NCBI RefSeq assembly: GCF_003337735.1
Contig: NZ_QPJY01000001.1
Coordinates: 20,150 to 84,149, forward strand
Direction: 5' to 3'
Length of the DNA: 64,000 bases
DNA from: Thioalbus denitrificans
GTDB taxonomy: Bacteria > Pseudomonadota > Gammaproteobacteria > DSM-26407
Part shown: one piece after another, positions 1-14,500 of the stretch
Layout of the letters: each line of letters starts with the position of its first letter
Position numbering within the stretch: position 1 is the first letter of the stretch
Notes under the pieces: model-generated
What the model saw: the letters and a program-made list of their open reading frames with translations, nothing else
What the model was told of the DNA's origin: nothing
The model's database searches: none
Translations under genes and position numbers: made by a program

Positions 1-875
<875 letters not shown>

Positions 876-964
876 GTGTGCACTCTCCTGAATCACTAGG
901 GTCGAATCCTGCGGGGCCTGCCTGGGGCCGTCACCCCGAATCAAAAGTCTTGCCACCCGTCCTT

Positions 965-980
965 TGCAGAAGACGTGCCA
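965..980 (-). promoter_or_regulatory. Sigma-54 (RpoN) promoter for the TorF porin
   Basis: On the minus strand the sequence reads TGGCAC-GTCTT-CTGCA. It matches the sigma-54 consensus TGGCAC-N5-TTGCA with one mismatch and exact GG-to-GC spacing. It lies 90 bases upstream of the porin start codon and about 87 bases downstream of an NtrC-type site, a normal activator distance. The same arrangement precedes glnK. Confidence 0.8.
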
Positions 981-1066
981 CTATTGAATTACCATTAATA
1001 AACAGTTTCTTATATAGGATTCCGCCCTCCAGCCACGCATCAATGGAGGGCTTGCCGCCGGGATGC

Positions 1067-1081
1067 GCACCAACCTGGTGC
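1067..1081. promoter_or_regulatory. NtrC binding site upstream of the TorF porin
   Basis: GCACC-AACCT-GGTGC is a perfect match to the NtrC consensus GCAC(Y)-N5-(R)GTGC. The flanking bases (GCACGCC) are shared with the site at 3052-3066. It would act on the sigma-54 promoter at 965-980. Confidence 0.8.
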
Positions 1082-1142
1082 ACGCCGGACCGGGTCAGCG
1101 GTGGCGGCGCACGGGAAACGTGCCGGGGCGGTTGCCGCGATG

Positions 1143-1171
1143 ACAAAAGAAACGGGCGCCGAAGCGCCCGT
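1143..1171 (-). terminator. Rho-independent terminator of the glnK-amtB operon
   Basis: On the minus strand, an 8-bp perfect stem ACGGGCGC/GCGCCCGT closed by a stable TTCG tetraloop is followed by TTCTTTTGT. It begins 22 bases after the amtB stop codon. Confidence 0.85.
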
Positions 1172-1193
1172 CGATGGGGTTGGGAGCGGCTTC

Positions 1194-2516
1194 TCAGAGC
1201 ACGTAGCCGCGCTCGTCGTGGGCCGCCAGGTCGAGACCCTGGGTCTCCGCCTCCTCGCTGACCCGCAGGCCGATGGTGAGATCCAGCACCTTGAGGATGA
1301 CGAAGCTCAGCACACCGGTGTAGACCAGGGTGAAGAGCACCCCCAGCAGCTGCACCCAGACCTGTCCGCCGATGGTCACGCCCTCGGCCAGCCCCGCGCC
1401 ACCCAGGGCCGCATCGGCGAACACGCCGGTGAGCAGCGCGCCGATGATGCCGCCCACGCCGTGCACCCCGAAGACATCCAGGGAGTCGTCGTAGCCGAAG
1501 GCGCGCTTCAGGCGGGTGGCGGCGAAGAAGCAGCCCACGCCGGCGGCGACGCCGATGGCGAGCGCCCCCATGGGGCCGGCGGTGCCGGAGGCCGGGGTGA
1601 TGGCCACCAGCCCGGCCACCGCGCCGGAGGCGATGCCCAGCACGCTCGGCTTGCCGTGGCTCAGCCACTCGCTGAACATCCAGCCCAGCGCCGCCGCCGC
1701 CGTGGCCAGCTGGGTCACCGCCATGGCCATGCCGGCGGTCCCGTTGGCGGCCACCGCGCTGCCGGCGTTGAAGCCGAACCAGCCGACCCACAGCATGGAG
1801 GCGCCCACCACAGTGAGGGCCAGGTTGTGGGGCGGCATGGCGGTGGTGGGCCAGCCCTTGCGCCGCCCCAGCATGATGGCCGCCACCAGCCCCGCCATGC
1901 CGGCGTTGATGTGCACCACCGTGCCGCCGGCGAAGTCGAGCACCCCCAGGTCCCACATGAACCCGCCGTCACCGCTCCAGACCATGTGGGCGATGGGCGC
2001 GTAGACCAGCGTGAACCACAGCCCCATGAACCAGAGCATGGCGGAGAACTTCATGCGCTCGGCGAAGGCGCCCACGATGAGCGCCGGGGTGATGATGGCG
2101 AAGGTCATCTGGAAGGTCATGAACACCGTCTCCGGCACCGTGCCGGTGAGGCTGTCCACCGTCACCCCGCCCAGGAACGCCAGGTCGAGGCCGCCCACGA
2201 AGGAGCGCAGGTTGGTCACCCCCGCCTCCATGCCGGCGGTGTCGAAGGCCAGGCTGTAGCCGTACAGCGCCCACAGCACCGACATCAGCGCGGTGATGGC
2301 GAAGCACTGCATCAGCACCGAGAGCACGTTCTTGCTGCGCACCATGCCGGCGTAGAACAGCGACAGACCGGGAATGGTCATGAACAGCACCAGGGCCGTG
2401 GCGGTGAGCATCCAGGCGGTGTCGCCGGAATCGGGACCCGCCGCGTCGGCCGCCAGGGCCAGGCCCGGCCCCGCCAGCAGGGCGGCGAATGCCAGGAATC
2501 GGTTTGCGGTTTTCAT
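1194..2516 (-). CDS. amtB: Ammonium transporter AmtB
   Basis: The product is 440 residues and carries ammonia across the inner membrane as a trimer. A signal peptide (about residues 1-23, ending ALAADA) is followed by 11 membrane helices. Recognisable Amt features are GLSLFYAGMVRSKNVL in the first helix region, FQMTFAIITPALI with the gate Phe, the pore His regions VVHINAGMAGL and DVFGVHGVGGI, and a cytosolic tail ending ERGYVL. The start at 2516 is chosen for its signal peptide and the upstream GGGAGAGG. A longer reading from 2549 would overlap the glnK 3' end. It lies 19 bases downstream of glnK, the classic glnK-amtB operon in which GlnK plugs the channel when nitrogen is plentiful. The operon has a sigma-54 promoter and NtrC site upstream and a terminator downstream. 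Confidence 0.97.
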   Translation of the reverse strand: MKTANRFLAFAALLAGPGLALAADAAGPDSGDTAWMLTATALVLFMTIPGLSLFYAGMVRSKNVLSVLMQCFAITALMSVLWALYGYSLAFDTAGMEAGVTNLRSFVGGLDLAFLGGVTVDSLTGTVPETVFMTFQMTFAIITPALIVGAFAERMKFSAMLWFMGLWFTLVYAPIAHMVWSGDGGFMWDLGVLDFAGGTVVHINAGMAGLVAAIMLGRRKGWPTTAMPPHNLALTVVGASMLWVGWFGFNAGSAVAANGTAGMAMAVTQLATAAAALGWMFSEWLSHGKPSVLGIASGAVAGLVAITPASGTAGPMGALAIGVAAGVGCFFAATRLKRAFGYDDSLDVFGVHGVGGIIGALLTGVFADAALGGAGLAEGVTIGGQVWVQLLGVLFTLVYTGVLSFVILKVLDLTIGLRVSEEAETQGLDLAAHDERGYVL

Positions 2517-2535
2517 CGGTATGCCTCTCCCGGCC

Positions 2536-2994
<459 letters not shown>

Positions 2995-3051
2995 TTATCA
3001 ATGGGTTAGAATGGGGCCCGGCCCCCGGTATCCGGAATTGCGCCCCGATCC

Positions 3052-3066
3052 GCACCAATCTGGTGC
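3052..3066. promoter_or_regulatory. NtrC binding site upstream of glnK-amtB
   Basis: GCACC-AATCT-GGTGC is a perfect NtrC-type palindrome. It lies about 75 bases upstream of the sigma-54 promoter on the minus strand and is one base different from the site at 1067-1081. Confidence 0.85.
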
Positions 3067-3242
3067 ACGCCCTCCATGTCCACCGGCACGTGATTTTCGT
3101 AAACTGGGGCGGCACACCGCATCCGGCCGCTGCCGGAGATCCGGTAGTGATGCGGTAAACTGGTCTCCCATGCAGGCGCGACGGGCTCCCGCGGAGCGCG
3201 TCCGGCCGCCGGGACCTTCAAACCTGCCGAGGAATACAACCG

Positions 3243-3515
3243 GTGCTCGACCCGAAACGACTCGATGAACTCTCCCAGCGCCTCGCCGGCGCGGTGCCCG
3301 GAGCACGGGAGATGCGCTCGGAGCTGGAGCGCAGCTTCCGCGCCCTGCTCAGCTCCACCTTCGAGAAGCTGGATCTGGTCAGCCGCGAGGAGTTCGACGT
3401 CCAGGCCCAAGTGCTCGCGCGCACCCGGGCCCGGCTGGAGGAGCTGGAACGGCAGGTGGCGCTGCTCGAGCGCCGCCTGCAGGATGACCCGGGAGCCGCC
3501 ACCCCGGGCCACTGA
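3243..3515 (+). CDS. ubiK: Ubiquinone biosynthesis accessory factor UbiK
   Basis: This 90-residue protein has the BMFP/UbiK (YqiC) pattern. An N-terminal amphipathic helix (LDPKRLDELSQRLAGAVP) is followed by a hinge and a C-terminal coiled coil (EEFDVQAQVLARTRARLEEL). UbiK forms a trimeric coiled coil that binds membranes and helps the UbiJ-centred ubiquinone assembly complex under aerobic conditions. The start is GTG at 3243, preceded by GAGGAA at a good distance. The gene sits just upstream of comM on the same strand with a 55-base gap, so the two may be co-transcribed. A ubiK-comM pairing also occurs in other gammaproteobacteria, to my recollection. Confidence 0.9.
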   Translation: MLDPKRLDELSQRLAGAVPGAREMRSELERSFRALLSSTFEKLDLVSREEFDVQAQVLARTRARLEELERQVALLERRLQDDPGAATPGH

Positions 3516-3570
3516 CGGGCCACGGCCCCGCGACGGCAGGAGCGCCGCCGCCTGACGGACAGGGAAGTCC

Positions 3571-5151
3571 ATGCCACAGGATCCTGACATCACGCCCGCC
3601 GCGCACGCGGGCGCCGCGCCGTCCGCCGCCCGCGGCGACGGCAAGCCCGGGCTGGCCGTGGTGCTGAGCCGCGCCGCCGCGGGCCTGCACGCCCCGCTGG
3701 TGAGCGTGGAGGTGCACCTGGCCAACGGCCTGCCGGGCCTGTCCATCGTCGGGCTGCCGGAGGCGGCGGTGCGCGAGAGCAAGGACCGGGTCCGCGCGGC
3801 GCTGCAGAACGCCGGCTTCCAGTTCCCTCCGCGGCGCATCACCATCAATCTCGCCCCCGCCGATCTCCCCAAGGAGGGCGGCCGCTTCGACCTGCCCATC
3901 GCCGTGGGAATCCTCGCCGCTTCCGGCCAGCTGCCCCGCGCGGCGCTGGCGGACGTGGAGTTCCTCGGTGAGCTGGCCCTGGGCGCGGCCCTGCGCGGCG
4001 TGCCCGCCCTGCTGCCGGCGGCCCTGGCCGCGGGCCGGGACGGTCACCGCCTGGTAGTGCCGCGGGAGAATGCCGACGAGGCGGCCCTGCCCGGTGCGGC
4101 CGAGATCCTGCCCGCCGGGCACCTGCTGGGCGTCTGCGCCCACCTGCTGGGCCGGGAGCGGATCACACCCCACCACTACCGGCCCGGCCCCGTCGACCCG
4201 GCCGACGGCCTCGACCTGGCCGAGGTGCGCGGCCAGCACCGCGCCCGCCGGGCGCTGGAGATCGCCGCCGCGGGCAGCCACAGCCTGCTCCTCATCGGCC
4301 CCCCGGGCACCGGCAAGACCATGCTCGCCAGCCGCCTGCCGGGGCTGCTCCCGCCCATGTCCCACGCGGAGGCCCTGGAGGCGGCGGCGGTGGCCTCCAT
4401 CAGCGGCACGCCCTTCCAGCCCGGGCGCTGGGGCGTGCGCCCGTTCCGCGCCCCCCACCACACGGCCTCGGGGGTGGCGCTGGTGGGCGGCGGCACCACC
4501 CCCCGTCCCGGTGAGATCTCCCTGGCCCATCACGGCGTACTGTTCCTGGACGAGCTGCCCGAGTTCGACCGCCGGGTGCTGGAGGTGCTGCGCGAACCGC
4601 TGGAATCGGGCCGCATCACCATCTCCCGCGCCGCCCGCCAGGCGGAGTTCCCCGCCCGGTTCCAGCTGGTGGCGGCCATGAACCCCTGTCCCTGCGGCTA
4701 CCTGGGCGACCCCTCGGGGCGCTGCCGCTGCAGCGCCGAGCAGGTGCTCCGCTACCGCGCCCGCCTCTCCGGCCCGCTGCTCGATCGCATCGACATGCAC
4801 GTGGAGGTGCCGCCGCTGCCGGCGGAAGCGTTGACCGCGGCCGACCCGCGCGCCGAGACCAGCGCGGCGGTGCGCGAACGGGTCTGCGCCGCGCGCAAGC
4901 GCCAGCAGGCCCGCTCGGACCGCCCCAACGCCATCCTCGACGAGCGCGCCATCGACCGCCACTGCCGCCCCGACGCGGCCGGCCGCGCCCTGCTGGCCCA
5001 GGCCACGGCACGGCTCGGGCTCTCCGCCCGCGCCCACCGCCGCGTGCTCAAGCTCGCCCGCACCATCGCCGACCTGGACGGCGCTGAGGCCCTGTCGGTG
5101 ACCCACCTCACCGAGGCCATCGGCTACCGGCAGATGGACCGGACCCGCTGA
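3571..5151 (+). CDS. comM: ComM/YifB family Mg-chelatase-like AAA+ ATPase
   Basis: The product is 526 residues. The N-terminal ChlI-like domain begins near residue 30 (GLAVVLSRAAAGL; LPGLSIVGLPEAAVRESKDR). The AAA+ core has Walker A GPPGTGKT near residue 244 and Walker B VLFLDELPEF. A zinc-like motif NPCPCGYLGD follows near residue 370, with C-terminal lid helices after it. ComM is a hexameric helicase that promotes branch migration when single-stranded DNA is integrated during natural transformation, but homologues exist widely in species not known to be competent. The ATG at 3571 is preceded by AGGGAAG. Length and motifs agree with an intact protein. Confidence 0.95.
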   Translation: MPQDPDITPAAHAGAAPSAARGDGKPGLAVVLSRAAAGLHAPLVSVEVHLANGLPGLSIVGLPEAAVRESKDRVRAALQNAGFQFPPRRITINLAPADLPKEGGRFDLPIAVGILAASGQLPRAALADVEFLGELALGAALRGVPALLPAALAAGRDGHRLVVPRENADEAALPGAAEILPAGHLLGVCAHLLGRERITPHHYRPGPVDPADGLDLAEVRGQHRARRALEIAAAGSHSLLLIGPPGTGKTMLASRLPGLLPPMSHAEALEAAAVASISGTPFQPGRWGVRPFRAPHHTASGVALVGGGTTPRPGEISLAHHGVLFLDELPEFDRRVLEVLREPLESGRITISRAARQAEFPARFQLVAAMNPCPCGYLGDPSGRCRCSAEQVLRYRARLSGPLLDRIDMHVEVPPLPAEALTAADPRAETSAAVRERVCAARKRQQARSDRPNAILDERAIDRHCRPDAAGRALLAQATARLGLSARAHRRVLKLARTIADLDGAEALSVTHLTEAIGYRQMDRTR

Positions 5152-5302
5152 GCCGAACCGCCGGACACAATTTTTCACGGCCCGGGGAATCCGAATGTGG
5201 CGACATCGCCCACGCCTGTGCAATTCTCGGTTCTGGAGGTGGTAACCACGTGTCACCGCGTGGGTTTTTCCTGCCTGTTCCGGGACTGCAGCAGAGGATT
5301 GC

Positions 5303-7054
5303 ATGACTCCACGCCGACGCGGCCCGCACTCCCCCGCCCTCAGGGCCGCGGGGCTGTTCCTCGCTCTCGGCGGAGGCTGGATCCTGCTTACCGACCTCAT
5401 CGTCGAACGACTGAGCCACGATGCCGCGATCCGGTCGTGGCTGCAGCACCTCAAGGGCATCCTCTTCGTTATCGGCGCCAGCCTGGTGGTCTACCTCATC
5501 GCCCGCCGCCGTGAACGGAGTGAAACCGAACTGCGCGAGAGCGAGGCCCATTTCCGGGCGCTCTACGAGAATGCCCCGCTGGGCTACCAGTCGCTCGATG
5601 CGCAGGGACGCATCCTGGACGTCAACCGTGCCTGGCAGGAGACCCTGGGCTACGAGCGCGGAGAGGTCATCGGGCGCTGGTTCGGGGAATTGCTGCCAGA
5701 GACCCAGCAGGCCTTGTTCCGGGAGCGTTTTCCCCGTTTCAAGCATGACGGCCATATCCACGCGGTGGAATTCGACCTGCGCCGCAAGGACGGAACCTAC
5801 CTGACGGTCATCTACGACGGCCGCATCGGCCTGGACAGCAACGGGCACTTCCTGCGCACCCACTGCATTCTCGAGGACATCACCGAGCGCAGGCGCGCCG
5901 AACTGCACCTGCGCCGCCTCAACCGCGCCCTGCGCACCCTGTCGGAGTGCAACCAGGCGCTGGTGCGCTCTCCGGACGAGTCCAGCCTGCTGCAATCGAT
6001 CTGCCGGACCCTGGTGGAGCAGGGCGGCTACCCCCTCGCCTGGATCGGCTTCGCCGGGCAGGACGCCGCGAAAACCGTCCTCCCGGCGGCCCATGCCGGC
6101 GCCGGCGGCGACTACCTGAACCGGATCACCGTCACCTGGGGGGACGACCCCCTCGGCCAGGGTCCCGTCGGCCGTACCATCCGCACGGGAGAGCCGGTGG
6201 TGGTGCGCCGGATCGAGGCGGACCCGGACTTCTCCCCCTGGTTCGAGGTGGCCCGGGAGCATGGCTTCGGTTCCATCGCCGCCCTGCCCCTGTTCAACGG
6301 CGATCAGGTCGCCGGCTCGCTGGCGGTCTATGCGCGGGAGCCGGAGGTCTTCGACAAGGAGGAGATGGCCCTGCTGGGGGAGCTGGCCGACGACGTGAGC
6401 TATGGCCTGCGCGCCCTGCACACCAGCGCGGAGCGCGACCGTATCCGCGGGCATCTCGGCCAGGCCCTGCTGCAGACGGTGCGGGCCGTGGCCCGAACCG
6501 TGGAGGCCCGGGATCCCTATACCGCCGGTCACCAGGAGCGGGTGGCCGAACTGGCCACGGCCATCGCCACCGAGATCGGCTGGGACACAGAGCGGGCGGA
6601 AGGGTTGCGGCTGGCGGCGCTGATCCACGATATCGGCAAGATCTACATCCCGGCGGAGATCCTGACCCGGCCCGGCGCCATCACCCCCATCGAGATGAGC
6701 CTCATCAGGACCCACGCCCGGGTGGGCTTCGAGATCATGCAGGATGTCGTGACGCCCTGGCCCCTCGCCCGGGCCATTCTCCAGCACCACGAACGTCTCG
6801 ACGGCAGCGGCTATCCCGAGGGGCTGACGGGCGATGCCATTCTGCCCGAGGCCCAGATCCTCGCGGTGGCCGACGTGGTGGAGGCGATGGCCTCCCACCG
6901 GCCCTACCGGCCGGCACTCCGCATCGAACAGGCGCTGATGGAGATCGAGGCTGGCCGCGGCAGCCGTTACAACGGGATGATGGTGGATGCCTGCCTGCGG
7001 GTGTTCCGGGACCGGGGCTTCCGCTTCAGCATCCGCGCGGACGATCCGGCCTGA
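5303..7054 (+). CDS. Membrane-anchored PAS-GAF-HD-GYP protein (probable c-di-GMP phosphodiesterase)
   Basis: The product is 583 residues. Two N-terminal membrane helices (about residues 12-32 and 50-66) are followed by a PAS domain (about 80-200, ending in an ITERRRAEL linker), a GAF domain (about 210-370) and a C-terminal HD-GYP domain. The HD-GYP core is complete: HDIGK at residues 442-446 and HHERLDGSGYP near 495, with the later ILAVADVVEAM metal-site helix. Such domains hydrolyse c-di-GMP, so the protein probably couples a small-molecule or redox signal to motility or biofilm state. No receiver domain is present. It stands alone 151 bases after comM. Its position before rfbB and two hybrid kinases suggests, but does not prove, a link to surface polysaccharide control. 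Confidence 0.9.
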   Translation: MTPRRRGPHSPALRAAGLFLALGGGWILLTDLIVERLSHDAAIRSWLQHLKGILFVIGASLVVYLIARRRERSETELRESEAHFRALYENAPLGYQSLDAQGRILDVNRAWQETLGYERGEVIGRWFGELLPETQQALFRERFPRFKHDGHIHAVEFDLRRKDGTYLTVIYDGRIGLDSNGHFLRTHCILEDITERRRAELHLRRLNRALRTLSECNQALVRSPDESSLLQSICRTLVEQGGYPLAWIGFAGQDAAKTVLPAAHAGAGGDYLNRITVTWGDDPLGQGPVGRTIRTGEPVVVRRIEADPDFSPWFEVAREHGFGSIAALPLFNGDQVAGSLAVYAREPEVFDKEEMALLGELADDVSYGLRALHTSAERDRIRGHLGQALLQTVRAVARTVEARDPYTAGHQERVAELATAIATEIGWDTERAEGLRLAALIHDIGKIYIPAEILTRPGAITPIEMSLIRTHARVGFEIMQDVVTPWPLARAILQHHERLDGSGYPEGLTGDAILPEAQILAVADVVEAMASHRPYRPALRIEQALMEIEAGRGSRYNGMMVDACLRVFRDRGFRFSIRADDPA

Positions 7055-7148
7055 GACATGCCAACGGGGCCGGGCCGGACGCGCACACTCACGATCGGAG
7101 CCTGGAACCGGTATGCTGTGGCGGATTGAAGGGGAGAACGGCCTGTCC

Positions 7149-8233
7149 ATGCAGACCCTGATCGTCACCGGCGGCGCCGGCTTCATCGGCGGCAACTTCG
7201 TGCGCCACGCGCTGGCGCACGGCGCGGCGCGGGTGGTGGTGGTGGACGCGCTCACCTACGCCGGCCACCGCGAGAGTCTCGCCGGGCTGGAGGAGGATCT
7301 GCGCTTCGAGTTCGTGCGGGCGGACATCGGCGACCGCGCGGCCATGGCGGCGCTGTTCGGGCGCGTGGCGCCCGCGGCGGTGGTGAACTTCGCCGCCGAG
7401 ACCCACGTGGACCGCTCCATCGACGACCCGCTGCCCTTCGTCACCACCAACGTGCTGGGCACGGCGGTGCTGCTGGAGGCGGCCCGCCGCCACTGGCGCG
7501 CCCTGCCGGAGGCGCAGCGGAGTTCCTTCCGCTTCCTGCATGTCTCCACCGACGAGGTCTACGGGACCCTCGGGCCGGAGGGGCGCTTCAGCGAGACCAC
7601 CCCCTATGCGCCCAACTCCCCCTACGCGGCCAGCAAGGCCGGGGCCGACCATCTGCTGCGGGCCTGGCACGAGACCTACGGCCTGCCGGTGCTGGTGACC
7701 AACTGCTCCAACAACTACGGCCCCTGGCAGTACCCGGAGAAGCTGATTCCCCTGATGGTGCTCAACGCCCTGGAGGGGCGGGCGCTGCCCATCTACGGCG
7801 ACGGGGGCAACGTGCGCGACTGGCTCTTTGTTGAGGACCACTGTGAGGGCATCGCGCGGGTGCTGGAGGCGGGGCGTCCCGGGGAGCACTACAACATCGG
7901 CGGCGAGTGCGAGCGCAGCAACCTGGAGGTGGTGGAGGGGATCTGCGCGGTGCTGGAGCGGGTGCGCCCGGCGGCGGCGAACCCGGCCCTGGCGGCGCGC
8001 GGCATCACGAGCTACGGGGCGCTGAAGACCTTCGTGCCGGACCGGCCGGGCCATGATCGGCGCTACGCCATCGACGCGGCGAAGATCCGCGCCGAGCTGG
8101 GCTGGGCGCCCCGGCACGACTTCGAGGCCGGGCTGGAGGCCACCGTACGCTGGTACCTGGAGAACGCCGGGTGGTGCGCGGCGGTGACCCGCGATCACTA
8201 TGATGGCGGCCGCCTCGGACTGGGAGCTGAGCC

Positions 8234-8249
<16 letters not shown>
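7149..8249 (+). CDS. rfbB: dTDP-glucose 4,6-dehydratase
   Basis: The product is 366 residues of the extended short-chain dehydrogenase type. The NAD-binding motif TGGAGFIGGNF is at the very N-terminus. Family signatures are NFAAETHVDRSI near residue 83, the catalytic TDEVYG near 135, the active-site YAASKAGADH with Tyr and Lys near 160, and NCSNNYGPWQYPEKLIPL. It converts dTDP-glucose to dTDP-4-keto-6-deoxyglucose, the entry to dTDP-rhamnose and related sugars. The start at 7149 is preceded by GGGGAGAA; an upstream ATG at 7113 would add 12 residues not needed by the fold. No rfbA, rfbC or rfbD is nearby. The 3' end overlaps the next gene by 16 bases, implying translational coupling with the sensor kinase. 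Confidence 0.95.
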
Positions 8250-11422
<3,173 letters not shown>

Positions 11423-11563
11423 ACTCGACAGCCGGATACCCGCCGCGCCGGCTTGACATTCCCGCCCCAGGGCGGATGAATTGAACCCCGATAACCATAG
11501 CGACAGTTCGGGAAAATGGCAGGGCCGCGGTGCGCGGCCTGGATGGAGACCCGAAAAGGCTAC

Positions 11564-14500
11564 ATGAGCACCCCGGAGCTGACCCACAACGGCACCATCC
11601 TGCCCACCATCGCGGCCGAGTCCCGGCCGGTGGAGGATCACGCCGCCGAGCTGCTGGCCGCACGGGTGAGTATGCTCTACGACCAGGCGGCCAAGGGTTT
11701 CCTGGCCACCCTGGTGGCCGCCGCCGTGCTCGCCTTCCTGCTCGTGGAGCGGCTCGACTACGCCCGGGTCACGGGCTGGCTGCTCGCCGTGGTGTTCATC
11801 ATCGCGGCACGCTACGCCACCCTGGTGGCCTACCGGCGCACCCGTCCCGGCCCCGGCGAGGCCGCGCGCTGGATGCAGCGCTTCTCGGTCGGCACCCTCT
11901 TCTCGGGCCTCGCCTGGGGCATCGCCGGGGTGCTGCTGTTCCCGCCGCAGTCCATTCCCCACCAGGCCTTCCTGGCCCTGATCCTCGCCGGACTGGTGGC
12001 CGGCGCCGTGCCGGTGCTGGCGCTGTCGATGCGCACCCTGGCCGCCTTCACGGTGCTGTGCCTGACCCCGGCGATGCTGCAGTTCTTCGCCCAGGAGACC
12101 GACATCCAGCGCGCCATGGGCTTCATGTTCGTGGTCTACATGGTGTTCATGCTGAGCGTGGCCTGGCGCATCAACCAATCCATGACCCGCTCCCTGCAGC
12201 TGGGATTCGAAAACATCCACCTGGTGGATTACCTCCGCTCGGCGAAGGATGCGAGCGAGCAGCTCAACGAGGGGCTGAAGGCGGAGATCAGCGAGCGGCG
12301 CAAGATCGAGACGGCGCTCAAGCAGGCCAAGGAGGAGGCGGAGCAGGCCAGCCGCGCCAAGGGCGAGTTCCTGGCCACCATGAGCCACGAGATCCGCACT
12401 CCCATGAACGGGGTGCTCGGCACCCTGGAGCTCCTCGCGGACATGCCCCTGGGGGAGGAGCAGCGCGACCTGGTGTCCACCGCCCAGAGCTCGGCGGAGT
12501 CGCTGCTCACCATCATCAACGACGTGCTGGATTTCTCCAAGATCGAGGTGGGGCAGCTCGATCTCGAGGACATCAACTTCGACCTGCGCCGCACCGTCTC
12601 CGAGGTCTGCGCCCTGATGGGCAAGCGCGCCGAGGCAAAGGGGGTGAAGGTCAAGTGGTCGGTCCCCGAGCGGTTCGGCACCCAGCTGCGCGGCGATCCC
12701 ACGCGCCTGCGCCAGATTCTCCTCAACCTGGTGGGCAACGCGGTGAAGTTCACCGAGCGCGGCTTCATCGAAGTGCGCGCCAGCGTGCTGCGGGAGACCC
12801 GCGCCGATGTCATCCTGCGCCTCGAGGTGGAGGACTCCGGCATCGGCATGACGCCCCAGGTCCAGGCCCAGCTGTTCCGGCCCTTCACCCAGGGGGACCA
12901 GTCCATGGCCCGCAAGTTCGGCGGCACCGGGCTGGGGCTGTCCATCGCCAAGCGGCTGGTGGAGCTCATGGGCGGGCAGATCGGGCTGAACAGCCAGGAG
13001 GGGGTGGGCAGCACCTTCTGGTTCACCATCCGGCTGGGCAAGCCGGTGACCAGCAGCGGACGGGTGCGCGTGGACCTGCGCGGCACCCGGGTACTGCTGG
13101 TCATCGACAACCCCGAAACCCGGGATTCCATCGAGAACCTGCTGCGCCGCTGGGGCGCCTCCTTCGACAGCGCCGACAACGCGCTGGAGGCCATCGACAA
13201 GCTCAACTACTCGGCGCGCATCGGCCTGTCCTGGCTGTTCGACGCGGCCATCATCGACTCCAAGCTGCGCGGCACCGACCCCTTGCGCCTGTCCCGCCAG
13301 ATCAAGGACAACCGCATCTTCTCACCGGTGGTGCTGCTCCTGCTCGGCTCCTCCGGCGACACCGACGCGGAGCTGGACGCCGGCTTCGAGGGCGTGCTGG
13401 CCCAGCCGCTGCGTTCCGCCGAGCTGTTCCATCTGCTCGCCACGCTCACCCGCGAACCCATCAACCGCGACACCTACTACACCGGCGGCATGGTGCCACT
13501 GGAAACGCCGCAACGCTCCGCCTCGGAGCCCTACCCGGCGACGCCTGAACCCGCCGACACGGAACCGCCCGCCCGCCTCAGCGGTCACATCCTGCTGGTG
13601 GAGGACAACCCCGTGAACCAGAGCGTGGCCCGGACCATGCTCCAGCGGCTGGGGCTGAGCGTGGACTTGGCGAACAACGGCCGGGAAGGCGTCCGCGCCC
13701 TGGAGTCCGGCCGTTTCGACGTGGTCCTCATGGACTGCCAGATGCCGGAGATGGACGGCTTCGAGGCCACCGCCGCCATCCGCCGCAGGGAGAAGAAGGA
13801 CGGACGGGCCCGGCAACCCGTCATCGCCATGACCGCCAACGCCATGGAAGGGGATCGCCAGCGCTGCATCGCCGCCGGCATGGACGACTACCTGGCCAAG
13901 CCGGTGAAGCAGATGGAGCTGCGCCGGATGCTGCACCAGTGGCTGCAGCGAACCGCCACCTCCGCAACGGAGGGGCAGCCGGCAGCGGCCGCCGCACCCG
14001 CGCAACCCCGTCCCGCCGGCCGCTCGCCGCTGGAGCTTCCGGACCTGGACCTGCTGGCTGATGGCGGGACCACCGCACCCGCCGCCGGCACTCCCCCCGC
14101 CGAATCGCCGGCCCCGGCCCCGGCGCCGTCCACCGAGACCCTGTCCGGCCGCATCCTGCTGGTGGAAGACGATGCCACCAACCAGAAACTGGCCCGCGCC
14201 ATGCTCACCAAGCTCGGGCTGATGGTGGATATGGCCGACAACGGACGCCAGGGCTTGCACGCGGTGTTCGGAAGCCACTACGATGCAGTGCTTATGGACT
14301 GCCAGATGCCGGAGATGGACGGCTTCGAGGCGACCGCCGGCATCCGCCGGCAGGAGCAGCTGCAGGGACTGCCCCGCATTCCCATCATCGCCATGACAGC
14401 CAACGCCATGGAGGGAGACCGGGAACGCTGCCTGGAGGCCGGCATGGACGATTACCTGTCCAAGCCGGTCAAACGCAGCCAGCTCGCCGACACCTTGCGC

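Larger units (their letters stand above)
876..1193. other. Regulatory intergenic region between the TorF porin and amtB
   Basis: No gene is seen in these 318 bases. Read on the minus strand the region contains, in order, the amtB terminator (1143-1171), an NtrC-type palindrome (1067-1081), and a sigma-54-type promoter (965-980) that would start transcription near 953, about 78 bases before the porin start codon. The stretch 976-1020 is unusually AT-rich for this genome. Confidence 0.7.

Noticed and set aside
5246-5269. CCACG...CGTGG followed by TTTTT after comM
   Set aside because: The 5-bp stem with an 8-base loop is too weak to call a terminator, although its position between comM and the HD-GYP gene fits one.
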